Positions 1-5,964 of a DNA stretch of 5,995 nt are shown here, piece after piece. The position numbers were made by a program, and so were the translations under genes. Positions within the stretch are counted from its first letter, which is position 1. Each line of letters begins with the position of its first letter. The stretch is from Deltaproteobacteria bacterium (GTDB lineage: Bacteria > Desulfobacterota > BSN033 > UBA1163): assembly GCA_016875155.1 (NCBI GenBank), contig VGSD01000190.1, forward strand, positions 1-5,995, written 5' to 3'. The notes beneath the pieces are model-generated. The model made no database searches, was not told the origin of the DNA, and was given only the letters and a program-made list of their open reading frames with translations.

Positions 1-254
1 GCTTCGGAGGAAAACCCGGAGGGATAGGGAGGCTCGTGCTTCATCCGGGAACCGGACAGGAAAAGGTCCTTCCCTCCAAGATCTCCAAGGTGGAAATTCA
101 GCCTGATGAAGTGGTCAGCATCCAAACCCCCGGCGCAGGGGGGTATGGGAACCCGAAGGAGCGAGACCCCGAACGCATCCATCAAGACCTCCGGGAGGAA
201 AAAATCTCCAAGGGAAAGGCCCAGGAGGATTACGATCTATCGGTGTCAGGTTAA
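1..254 (+). CDS. hyuB: Hydantoinase B / oxoprolinase family protein, C-terminal part (5' truncated by window edge)
   Basis: This is the 3' end of a gene whose start lies outside the window; the frame is open from base 3 to the TAA at 252-254, giving about 83 residues. Seen: a glycine-rich stretch FGGKPGGIGR, then LPSK, then TPGAGGYGNP, then ERDPE and a closing AQEDYDLSV. This order is the usual C-terminal signature of the HyuB / N-methylhydantoinase B / 5-oxoprolinase B family (typically TPGGGGYGDP followed by a tail with DYGV). Known of the family: HyuB works with a HyuA subunit in ATP-dependent opening of hydantoin or 5-oxoproline rings, and related proteins are acetone carboxylase subunits. 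A hyuA partner would be expected just upstream, out of view. The GTG at 36 is internal, not the start, because the conserved motif begins before it. It lies 102 bp upstream of the TRAP transporter on the same strand, which suggests a shared catabolic role. The exact substrate cannot be told. Confidence 0.88.
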   Translation, partial: FGGKPGGIGRLVLHPGTGQEKVLPSKISKVEIQPDEVVSIQTPGAGGYGNPKERDPERIHQDLREEKISKGKAQEDYDLSVSG

Positions 255-345
255 CCGTGCAGAAAGGACGAAAGGAGGTGGGACAGAATTCAGTTCGATC
301 ATGTCAACTTTTGTTATTCGATGTACCAATATCATAAGAGAGAAT

Positions 346-351
346 AGGAGG
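346..351 (+). promoter_or_regulatory. Ribosome binding site of dctP
   Basis: A perfect AGGAGG sits five bases before the ATG at 357. This fixes the dctP start, and the following residues read as a signal peptide. Confidence 0.85.
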
Positions 352-356
352 AACTT

Positions 357-1358
357 ATGAAAAAGGGAAAACTTATTGTCGTAGGTCTTGTGATGACCAT
401 CGGGTTGATGATCGGTTGGGCGCCTGCATCCTCGGGCCAAACCATTACCTTAAAATTAGGATCGATCGATGCGGTAGCCAATCCCGCCAATGTGGCCACA
501 CTCAAATTTGCTGAACTGGTAGGTCAAAAAACAAATGGCAAAGTGAAAATCGAGGTTTATCCCGCCTCTCAGCTGGGAAACGCCATCAGCCAGATTGAAT
601 CGATCATGACCGGATCTTTGGACATGGGCCAATTCGCAGTCGGTTTTTTTGGGCAATATATCAAGGACTGGAACATCCTGGCCCTTGCGTTTGCCTTTAA
701 AGACCACGACCACTTAAAAAAGTTTCTGGCCAGCGATACGAATGCCCAAATCAAAGATCAGTTTTTAAAACAGTATAAAGTAAGGGTTCTCGTTGAAAAT
801 TTTCTGAGGCCGCCGAATGTGATTTCCACAACCAAGCCGGTCAGGAAACTGGATGATTTGAAAGATCTCAAGATGCGCGTACCTGAGATTGAGATGTATT
901 TGCAGAATTGGAAGCAGCTCGGGACCAAGCCGACCGTCGTTGCCTGGGGCGAAACCTATATGGGGCTCCGCCAGGGAGTGGTTGAAGGCGTGGATATGCC
1001 TTTCGACTTCATCAAGGGGATGAAGTTTTATGAAGTCGCCCCGCATATCACCATGACCAATCACCTTCTCACCCACTCCTTGGTGATTATCGGAGAGTCC
1101 GTCTACCAGAAGCTTCCCGAGGAGGCTAAGAAGGCCCTGGTCGACGCGGGGAGAGAGGCGGGGGATTATTATGGTCAACTCTGGAAAAAGGGGGTTGAAG
1201 CTGATCGAGAGGATTTGTTAAAAACATTAAACGCCAAAATCTATGAAGTGGATGTCACTCCCTTTCGGGAGAGAATGGCTCCATTGGCAAAAGAGTTGGA
1301 GGGAAAAGGTTACTGGAGGAATGGACTCTACAGTTTGGTTCAGACCCTTGCAAAATGA
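357..1358 (+). CDS. dctP: TRAP transporter periplasmic substrate-binding protein (DctP family)
   Basis: A 333-residue protein of normal length for the DctP family, which captures small organic acids in the periplasm and delivers them to the DctQM membrane complex. Residues 1-27 form a signal peptide: MKKGK, a hydrophobic core (about 6-21), then APASSG, with cleavage likely near 24-28. The mature part starts with the typical TLKLGSIDA strand. Family marks follow: KVKIEVYPASQLG (62-74) and ESIMTGSLDM (81-90). DLKDLKMRVP (167-176) contains Arg174, aligned with the arginine that usually binds the ligand carboxylate. GETYMGLRQGVVEGVD follows at 198-213, then MKFYEVAPHITMTNH (222-236). The position normally held by Asn in the G-x-x-N-P motif is Met214 (GVDMP), so the pocket differs from sialate or C4-dicarboxylate binders. 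dctQ and dctM follow, completing the transporter. The gene symbol is a family name; C4-dicarboxylates are not implied. The ligand is unknown, probably a carboxylate. Confidence 0.95.
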   Translation: MKKGKLIVVGLVMTIGLMIGWAPASSGQTITLKLGSIDAVANPANVATLKFAELVGQKTNGKVKIEVYPASQLGNAISQIESIMTGSLDMGQFAVGFFGQYIKDWNILALAFAFKDHDHLKKFLASDTNAQIKDQFLKQYKVRVLVENFLRPPNVISTTKPVRKLDDLKDLKMRVPEIEMYLQNWKQLGTKPTVVAWGETYMGLRQGVVEGVDMPFDFIKGMKFYEVAPHITMTNHLLTHSLVIIGESVYQKLPEEAKKALVDAGREAGDYYGQLWKKGVEADREDLLKTLNAKIYEVDVTPFRERMAPLAKELEGKGYWRNGLYSLVQTLAK

Positions 1359-1366
1359 GAACGGAG

Positions 1367-1403
1367 AAGGCCCCGAAGGAAGCGCTCTTTCTTTCGGGGC
1401 CTT
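1367..1403 (+). terminator. Strong intercistronic hairpin between dctP and dctQ (attenuator or mRNA-stabilising element)
   Basis: Eight bases after the dctP stop, 1367-1377 (AAGGCCCCGAA) pairs perfectly with 1393-1403 (TTCGGGGCCTT). The stem can continue inward through 1378-1382 with 1388-1392, including two G-U pairs, leaving a loop of about five bases (CGCTC). Only three T's (1402-1404) follow before CGCC, so it is not a classic strong Rho-independent terminator. It sits inside an operon, where partial termination or protection of the upstream mRNA from 3' exonucleases would give more binding protein than membrane subunits, as TRAP and ABC systems often need. The hairpin is seen; its effect is inferred. 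Confidence 0.75.
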
Positions 1404-1424
1404 TCGCCTGAAGAATCGGACCAC

Positions 1425-1430
1425 GGAGGG
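1425..1430 (+). promoter_or_regulatory. Ribosome binding site of dctQ
   Basis: GGAGGG ends six bases before the ATG at 1437, supporting that start. It lies outside the upstream hairpin, so dctQ translation should not be masked by it. Confidence 0.75.
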
Positions 1431-1436
1431 CACGAC

Positions 1437-1943
1437 ATGCTGAAGAAAGTCGATCGTTTTTTTCATTCCCTGGGCCTTATCGAGATGTGGTTTAGCGCCA
1501 TTTTACTCTTGGGAATTGTTTCGATCATTTTACTACAAGTCTTTTGTCGTTATGTTTTAGGGTCTCCTCTCATCTGGCCGGAGGAATTGGCCATTTTGAT
1601 CAGCCTCTGGATGACCTTTATCGGGGCCAGCTACGTCTTTAAAAAAAACCGACATCTGCTGCTCAGTTTTTTTGTGGATCGCCTGCCAAAACCTGCGATC
1701 CTCGCGCTTGATCTCCTGACCAATGCAGCCATCCTTCTCTTTTTCTATTATCTCTTCGTGGGAGGCTTGAAAATCATCCCCATCCAGGCGAGGAATTTAA
1801 CCCCTGCGCTTCGTATCCCGACCCACTATTACACCGTCCCGGTATTGATCACTGCGTTCTTAATCTCTCTATTCATTTTCTCTTACTTCCTCCGGAGGAT
1901 TATCGAGGCATTTAAATCTGAGGAGAATGAAGGTGCCATTTGA
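1437..1943 (+). CDS. dctQ: TRAP transporter small transmembrane subunit (DctQ family)
   Basis: A 168-residue inner-membrane protein of normal length for the small subunit, which pairs with DctM and helps dock the loaded binding protein. Four hydrophobic segments are visible at about 17-37, 49-68, 87-110 and 131-152. Family marks are LLQVFCRYVLGSPLIWPEEL (32-51), then LWMTFIGASY (57-66) with the following KKNRH (69-73), and LTPALRIPTHYYTVPV (121-136). The Arg38-Tyr39 and Trp47-x-Glu-Glu pattern is highly typical of the family. The 3' end overlaps the dctM reading frame by 11-17 bases depending on the dctM start, so the two membrane subunits are probably translationally coupled. There is no fusion of Q and M, unlike some TRAP systems. 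Family assignment is secure; it gives no information about the substrate. Confidence 0.93.
   Translation: MLKKVDRFFHSLGLIEMWFSAILLLGIVSIILLQVFCRYVLGSPLIWPEELAILISLWMTFIGASYVFKKNRHLLLSFFVDRLPKPAILALDLLTNAAILLFFYYLFVGGLKIIPIQARNLTPALRIPTHYYTVPVLITAFLISLFIFSYFLRRIIEAFKSEENEGAI
1921..1925 (+). promoter_or_regulatory. Ribosome binding site that decides the dctM start
   Basis: AGGAG lies inside the dctQ coding end. It is only one base from the ATG at 1927 but seven bases from an in-frame GTG at 1933. By spacing, the GTG is the more likely start, which would shorten DctM by two residues. Confidence 0.55.
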
Positions 1944-3213
1944 ATCGTTCGTTTTAATCGGTGGTTTTTTAATCTTGATGGTCTTCCGGGTCCCGATTGC
2001 CTTTTCGATGGGGATTGCCTCCTTAGCCTATCTCCTTTATACCGGAATGCCGGTAACAGTCCTTTCTCAACGTCTATCGGCTGGGTTAAACAGTTTTCCT
2101 TTGCTTGCGATCCCTCTCTATATTCTGGTCGGTCAATTGATGAATACCTCGGGCATGTCGCAGCGGATTTTCGACTTTTCAAGCACCCTGGTCGGACATA
2201 TCCGGGGCGGATTGGGACATGTCAATATACTGGCAAGTATGATTTTTGCCGGAGTTTCAGGCACGGCAGTCTCGGATGCAGCCTCTCTGGGCGCCATTGA
2301 AATGAAGGTCATGAAGGAAGAAGGCTATGACCCTGTCTTCAGTGCTGCCGTCACCGCTGCTTCTTCAACCATCGGCCCCATCATCCCACCCAGCGTCGTT
2401 TTGATTATTTATGGGGTCATGGCGGAGGTCTCTATCGGCAGGCTGTTTATGGGCGGACTTCTCCCGGGAGTGGCGATGGGTTTCCTGATGATGGTGCTTG
2501 TTTACCATATGGCGAAGAAAATTACGATGCCCGTTCGCCCCCGGGCTTCCCTGAGCGAAGGGGTCCGCTCTTTTCGTAATGCCTTCTTTCCCCTTCTCCT
2601 GCCTTTCATTATCCTCAGCGGTATCGCATTCGGGATCACGACCCCCACGGAAGCGGGGGCGATCGCCGTGGCCTACTCATTCCTGTTAGGAATTTTATAC
2701 AAAGAAATCACCACGAAAAATATTTCATCGATTTTTTCTGAAACGGTCACCGTCACCTGCAGTGTGATGTTTGTCGTCGCCAATGCCACCCTTTTCAGTT
2801 GGCTTCTGGTCTCCCAAAACATTCCCCAACGGGCAGCAGATTTCATCCTCTCTTTCACGGGAGATCCCTTGCTGGTCTTTTTCCTCATTAACCTATTCAT
2901 TCTTATTTTAGGAATGTTTCTTGATACCATGGCAATTTTAATCATCGCCACTCCCGTATTGGTACCAATGGTATCGAAACTCGGGATTGATCTTGTCCAT
3001 TTTGGAGTTGTCATGACCCTGAACCTGATGATCGGTGGGTTGACGCCTCCCATGGGTATTTTATGTTACATCGTAAGCGATGTCGGCCGGGTTCCGGTGG
3101 AAAAGGTGTTTCGAGCAATTTTGATCTTCTTGATTCCCCTTCTCATCTGCCTTTTTCTGATCACCTTTATCCCTCCCCTTGTGACCTTTTTACCGGATTT
3201 ATTATTTAAATAG
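1927..3213 (+). CDS. dctM: TRAP transporter large transmembrane subunit (DctM family)
   Basis: A 428-residue, very hydrophobic inner-membrane protein of normal length for the large TRAP subunit, the part that moves substrate using the sodium gradient. Roughly 11-12 membrane segments can be seen. Typical motifs in order: LNSFPLLAIPLYILVGQLM (54-72), RGGLGHVNILASMIFAGVSG (93-112), AVSDAASLGAIE (114-125), AASSTIGPIIPPS (144-156), PTEAGAIAV (240-248), FLDTMAILIIATPVLVP (331-347), and GGLTPPMGIL (370-379). In solved TRAP structures the two related motifs (GPIIPPS and GLTPPMG) lie in the helical hairpins that form the sodium sites, and both are intact. The start drawn is the ATG; GTG 1933 has better ribosome-site spacing. 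The gene ends at a TAG with only 47 bp before the end of the convergent amidohydrolase gene. Together with dctP and dctQ it forms a complete transporter. Confidence 0.95.
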   Translation: MKVPFESFVLIGGFLILMVFRVPIAFSMGIASLAYLLYTGMPVTVLSQRLSAGLNSFPLLAIPLYILVGQLMNTSGMSQRIFDFSSTLVGHIRGGLGHVNILASMIFAGVSGTAVSDAASLGAIEMKVMKEEGYDPVFSAAVTAASSTIGPIIPPSVVLIIYGVMAEVSIGRLFMGGLLPGVAMGFLMMVLVYHMAKKITMPVRPRASLSEGVRSFRNAFFPLLLPFIILSGIAFGITTPTEAGAIAVAYSFLLGILYKEITTKNISSIFSETVTVTCSVMFVVANATLFSWLLVSQNIPQRAADFILSFTGDPLLVFFLINLFILILGMFLDTMAILIIATPVLVPMVSKLGIDLVHFGVVMTLNLMIGGLTPPMGILCYIVSDVGRVPVEKVFRAILIFLIPLLICLFLITFIPPLVTFLPDLLFK

Positions 3214-3260
3214 TTCCCAAAACAAAGATTTTTCCTTCATCTGACGCTGTTGAGCTGATC

Positions 3261-4475
3261 TCAGGTCTCCCCGGGCGAGGGAGGCTGCATGGACGGAAGC
3301 ATCGGCAAAAGTTGGTCAGGATAGTAAATCGTTCCTCCCTGAAGGATCACTTTTACATTTGCCATATGGCCCATGTTCTTCAGGGGATTTCCATCCACAA
3401 TTAAGATATCCGCCAACTTGCCAACCTCCAATGTTCCAAGGTCCTCCAGACGTCCGATCATCTCGGCATTGGTCCTCGTGGCGGAAACGATCACGGTCAT
3501 TGGATCGAGTCCGGCTTCTACCAGCTTCTGCATCTCCGTGGCGATCGGAACGATGGCATCCGTTCCAACGGTCCACCTCAACCCGATATCGTGGATTTTT
3601 TCAAAATGTTCCCGGTGGGCCTTCATGAGAATTTTACAGAATTCAGCCTTTGTCTTCCCGCGACGCCAGAACAGATCCGTATCGAATTCGTAGATCCCCA
3701 GGGTGGGACTGTAATAGGTTCCCTGTTCCTTCATCCGCTGGGCCAATTCACGGTTGAGATAGACGCCATGTTCAATGGTGTCAACGCCTGCATCGAGACA
3801 TCGCTCAATCGCTTCCGAGCCGCAGGCATGGGCGGCAACCCTCACTCCCGCAGCATGGGCCTCCTCCACCGCAGCCCTCAGTTCCTCCCTGGTAAATTGC
3901 GCCAGACTCTGCTCTTCCCGGCCCGGCATTGGCTTCTCATTGGATGCCATGACTTTTATAAAGTCGGCGCCCTGTTTAAGCTGCTGTCTTGCCGCAGCGC
4001 GAACCCCCTCCGCTCCGTCTGCTTCTGTGCAGATCCAGTAAGCATATCCCCCCGTAATGGTCAAAGGCATTCCGCAGGTAAAAATCCTCGGGCCTACCAG
4101 ATCGCCTTGAAGGATGGCCTTCTTGATGGAGAAATTGGTCGCTCCTGTTGCCCCCATCTCGCGAATCGATGTGACCCCGTGGCGGAGGGCATCAAGGGCG
4201 GCGATGCAGGATCGAATGATAAGCTGATCCCTCGGGAGGGTCCACTGCCACTGCAGGACCCCAAAGGTATTGTGATAGGTCTGGTGGTCGTGGGCATCGA
4301 TCAACCCAGGAAGGATTGTCCCTCCCTGAGCGTCGATCGTCTGATCCGCCTCTGGTAGCGGATCGTTCTTTGTGAGAATTGCAGTGATTCGGTCGTTGGT
4401 TACCACCATCGATCCAGATCTCGGGGGCGCACCCGTGCCGTCAATGATCGTTCCGTTTAGGATGGCAAGTTTCAT
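3261..4475 (-). CDS. Metal-dependent amidohydrolase (imidazolonepropionase / Xaa-Pro dipeptidase-like)
   Basis: A 404-residue cytoplasmic protein (no signal peptide) of the amidohydrolase superfamily, whose members hydrolyse C-N bonds in cyclic amides, ureides, imidazolones and some dipeptides. An N-terminal beta domain (about 1-55, with NGTIIDGTG) leads into a TIM barrel and returns at the C-terminus (GKLADILIVDGNPL, 352-365). All expected metal ligands are visible: His62 and His64 in GLIDAHDH, Lys174 in FIKVMAS (the position of the bridging, often carboxylated lysine), His216 in AAHACG, His236 in TIEHG and Asp306 in GTDA. The enzyme should therefore be active with one or two metals. The ATG at 4475 is chosen because AAGGAGAT precedes it and the family N-terminus begins there; a longer open frame running 60 codons upstream overlaps the MttB-like gene and has no family similarity. 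It lies 44 bp downstream of that gene, probably in one operon. The proline-rich tail (391-404) is unremarkable. Substrate unknown. Confidence 0.92.
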   Translation of the reverse strand: MKLAILNGTIIDGTGAPPRSGSMVVTNDRITAILTKNDPLPEADQTIDAQGGTILPGLIDAHDHQTYHNTFGVLQWQWTLPRDQLIIRSCIAALDALRHGVTSIREMGATGATNFSIKKAILQGDLVGPRIFTCGMPLTITGGYAYWICTEADGAEGVRAAARQQLKQGADFIKVMASNEKPMPGREEQSLAQFTREELRAAVEEAHAAGVRVAAHACGSEAIERCLDAGVDTIEHGVYLNRELAQRMKEQGTYYSPTLGIYEFDTDLFWRRGKTKAEFCKILMKAHREHFEKIHDIGLRWTVGTDAIVPIATEMQKLVEAGLDPMTVIVSATRTNAEMIGRLEDLGTLEVGKLADILIVDGNPLKNMGHMANVKVILQGGTIYYPDQLLPMLPSMQPPSPGET

Positions 4476-4482
4476 GGTTGAA

Positions 4483-4490
4483 ATCTCCTT
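4483..4490 (-). promoter_or_regulatory. Ribosome binding site of the amidohydrolase gene
   Basis: Read on the minus strand, AAGGAGAT precedes the ATG at 4475, with nine bases between AGGAG and the start codon. This supports the shorter, 404-residue product. It closely resembles the leader of the upstream MttB-like gene. Confidence 0.8.
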
Positions 4491-4519
4491 ATATTCGGGA
4501 ATCAGAAAAAGACGAATCC

Positions 4520-5950
4520 TCAACCCTTGCCAACAATTTTCTGGATCGCCTTTCGTACTCCTTCGGGAAGTTCCCTCGGTTTGTGGGCAGCCAGGATCGT
4601 TTCCACTTTCTTCGTGGCCCGGTCGAGGAGGGTCATAGCCCCTTCGGCAAACCACTCTTCGAATCGCTTCTGGTTCCGGAGCTCCGGATAATGGTCTTCG
4701 CGGAGATGGCGCACCGTGTGCTGGGAATCAATGAAACTCCCATCCGGCGCCACCTCGTCGATCACGTCGAGAGCCAGGCTTTCATCATTGATCTCAAGCC
4801 CCTTCATATAAGCCTTCAGCCACGCGATGATCTCGTGACAGATCACGAGATGGGGAAGAGACCCCGTAAGGCCTGATTCCAAATATCCCACGTCGTGGAT
4901 CAGGTGGGCGCCGCTGAGCGTCGAGGACATGAGCGTCAGGGCGGCCTCGAGGGCGGCCTGCTGGTCCACGCATTTGGATGCGCTCGTTCCTCCGATCCCG
5001 AAACTGGGCAGGCCGTACCAGTGGGCCAGGTCCTCCTGGAACCCGCGGACTTCCGGAGCGGAGTGGAGCCCCACGGTGGTCCTCATGTCAAAGGTCCCCC
5101 CGGAATGACAGCACCGGATGAAAGGGGTTCCTTCCCTTTTAAGTTGGGAAACGACAAGGCCTGTCAGTTGGGCCGCATTATTTGCGACCAGAAAACCAGG
5201 GATCGTGATCGGTGTTGAAATGCCACGGGTCACGATGGATGGTCTGTAAATAGCCGGTAATCCCTTTCCTGCAAGAAAGAGGAGTTTTTGAAGGCTCTCA
5301 GGATTATGGCGGAAGGGGTGGGCGATGTTGATGTAGTTCGCGCAGAAAGGTCTCCGGCGAAGCTCTGCCTCTCCTCCCGCAACCGCCTCGGCCATGGCCA
5401 CCTTGGCCTGGGTGTTGGGGAGACTCGTGGTCACATAGATGATCGGTTTTTTCGTGTTCTCAACCATCACCTGCATCTGGTGGCGTTCCGCGATCTCGGG
5501 GTCGATGTCGCCGGGAATAAAACCTGACATGACAAAATCAATATGGGGCAGCGCATCAAGGACCGCTACGATCTCACGGATATCCTGAAGCGTAGCGGGG
5601 CGTCTCTGGTTGTCCCGATGGTCGATGATGTTGACCAGATCGGAGCCGTTCCCGTAATAACAGTTTCGGCCCCTGAGGCGGATGGCAGGTTTACCTTCCT
5701 GGTCATAGAGGACGATCTGTTTCGGTGCAGCTTTGATGGCCCACTCCACCCGCCAGGAAGGAATCCGGACATGGTTTCCATCGGTGATATCGGCGCCTCC
5801 CTTTTTAAACAGGTCAAGGGCCTCCTCTTCAAGGACCCGGACCCCCGTATGTTCCAGGACCTCCAGGGTGCTGTCGTGAAGGACCTGGATCTGGGAATCG
5901 GAAAGACGCCGGTAATAAGGGGTATTCAAGGTAATGAAATTGGGTTCCAT
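4520..5950 (-). CDS. Trimethylamine methyltransferase (MttB) superfamily protein, non-pyrrolysine type
   Basis: A 476-residue protein matching MttB-superfamily methyltransferases in length and motifs. These transfer a methyl group from a quaternary or tertiary amine to the cobalt of a small corrinoid protein. Typical features: an N-terminal helix with LHDSTLEVLEHTGVRV (24-39), GNGSD (100-104), RPATLQDI (117-124), MSGFIPGDI (141-149), GIGGTSASKCVDQQAALEAA (318-337), and HLIHDVGYLESGLTGS (349-364). The frame contains no amber codon, so pyrrolysine, which defines true trimethylamine MttB, is absent. Known non-pyrrolysine members act on glycine betaine (MtgB), proline betaine (MtpB) or carnitine (MtcB), but many remain uncharacterised, so trimethylamine should not be assumed. 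No corrinoid protein or corrinoid:tetrahydrofolate methyltransferase is in the window; they could lie upstream on the minus strand beyond 5995. AAGGAGA upstream supports the start. It is the first visible gene of a probable two-gene operon with the amidohydrolase. Confidence 0.92.
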   Translation of the reverse strand: MEPNFITLNTPYYRRLSDSQIQVLHDSTLEVLEHTGVRVLEEEALDLFKKGGADITDGNHVRIPSWRVEWAIKAAPKQIVLYDQEGKPAIRLRGRNCYYGNGSDLVNIIDHRDNQRRPATLQDIREIVAVLDALPHIDFVMSGFIPGDIDPEIAERHQMQVMVENTKKPIIYVTTSLPNTQAKVAMAEAVAGGEAELRRRPFCANYINIAHPFRHNPESLQKLLFLAGKGLPAIYRPSIVTRGISTPITIPGFLVANNAAQLTGLVVSQLKREGTPFIRCCHSGGTFDMRTTVGLHSAPEVRGFQEDLAHWYGLPSFGIGGTSASKCVDQQAALEAALTLMSSTLSGAHLIHDVGYLESGLTGSLPHLVICHEIIAWLKAYMKGLEINDESLALDVIDEVAPDGSFIDSQHTVRHLREDHYPELRNQKRFEEWFAEGAMTLLDRATKKVETILAAHKPRELPEGVRKAIQKIVGKG

Positions 5951-5957
5951 GGTTATG

Positions 5958-5964
5958 TCTCCTT
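5958..5964 (-). promoter_or_regulatory. Ribosome binding site of the MttB-like gene
   Basis: Read on the minus strand, AAGGAGA lies before the ATG at 5950, with eight bases between AGGAG and the start codon. It confirms that start. The 31 bases remaining to the window edge show no recognisable promoter. Confidence 0.8.

Noticed and set aside
36..254. A separate small gene starting at GTG 36
   Set aside because: The hydantoinase B motif (FGGKPGG) is in frame before position 36, so this is the tail of a larger gene.
304..335. A sigma70-like promoter before dctP (for example TATCAT at 330-335) and a TTCGAT direct repeat at 294-299 and 317-322
   Set aside because: No pairing of -35 and -10 boxes with good spacing and match was found, and the six-base repeat is likely chance. 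A promoter in this 102-bp gap is possible but not supported.
765..1178. A 137-codon minus-strand frame inside dctP
   Set aside because: It is a shadow of the strongly supported dctP gene, with no domain or start signal.
3250..3264. TGAG / CTCA inverted repeat as a terminator for dctM
   Set aside because: It has a four-base stem, no T-tract, and runs into the amidohydrolase stop codon.
3591..4358. A 255-codon open frame on the plus strand opposite the amidohydrolase gene
   Set aside because: It is antisense to a gene with a complete family motif set. Its translation shows no recognisable domain and it lacks a ribosome binding site.
4493..4517. A small inverted repeat (ATTCG / CGAAT) just after the MttB-like stop
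   Set aside because: It has only five base pairs with a 15-base loop, too weak to call a terminator or attenuator.
4476..4655. A 60-codon N-terminal extension of the amidohydrolase
   Set aside because: It overlaps the end of the MttB-like gene in another frame, has no family similarity, and the ATG at 4475 has a good ribosome binding site.
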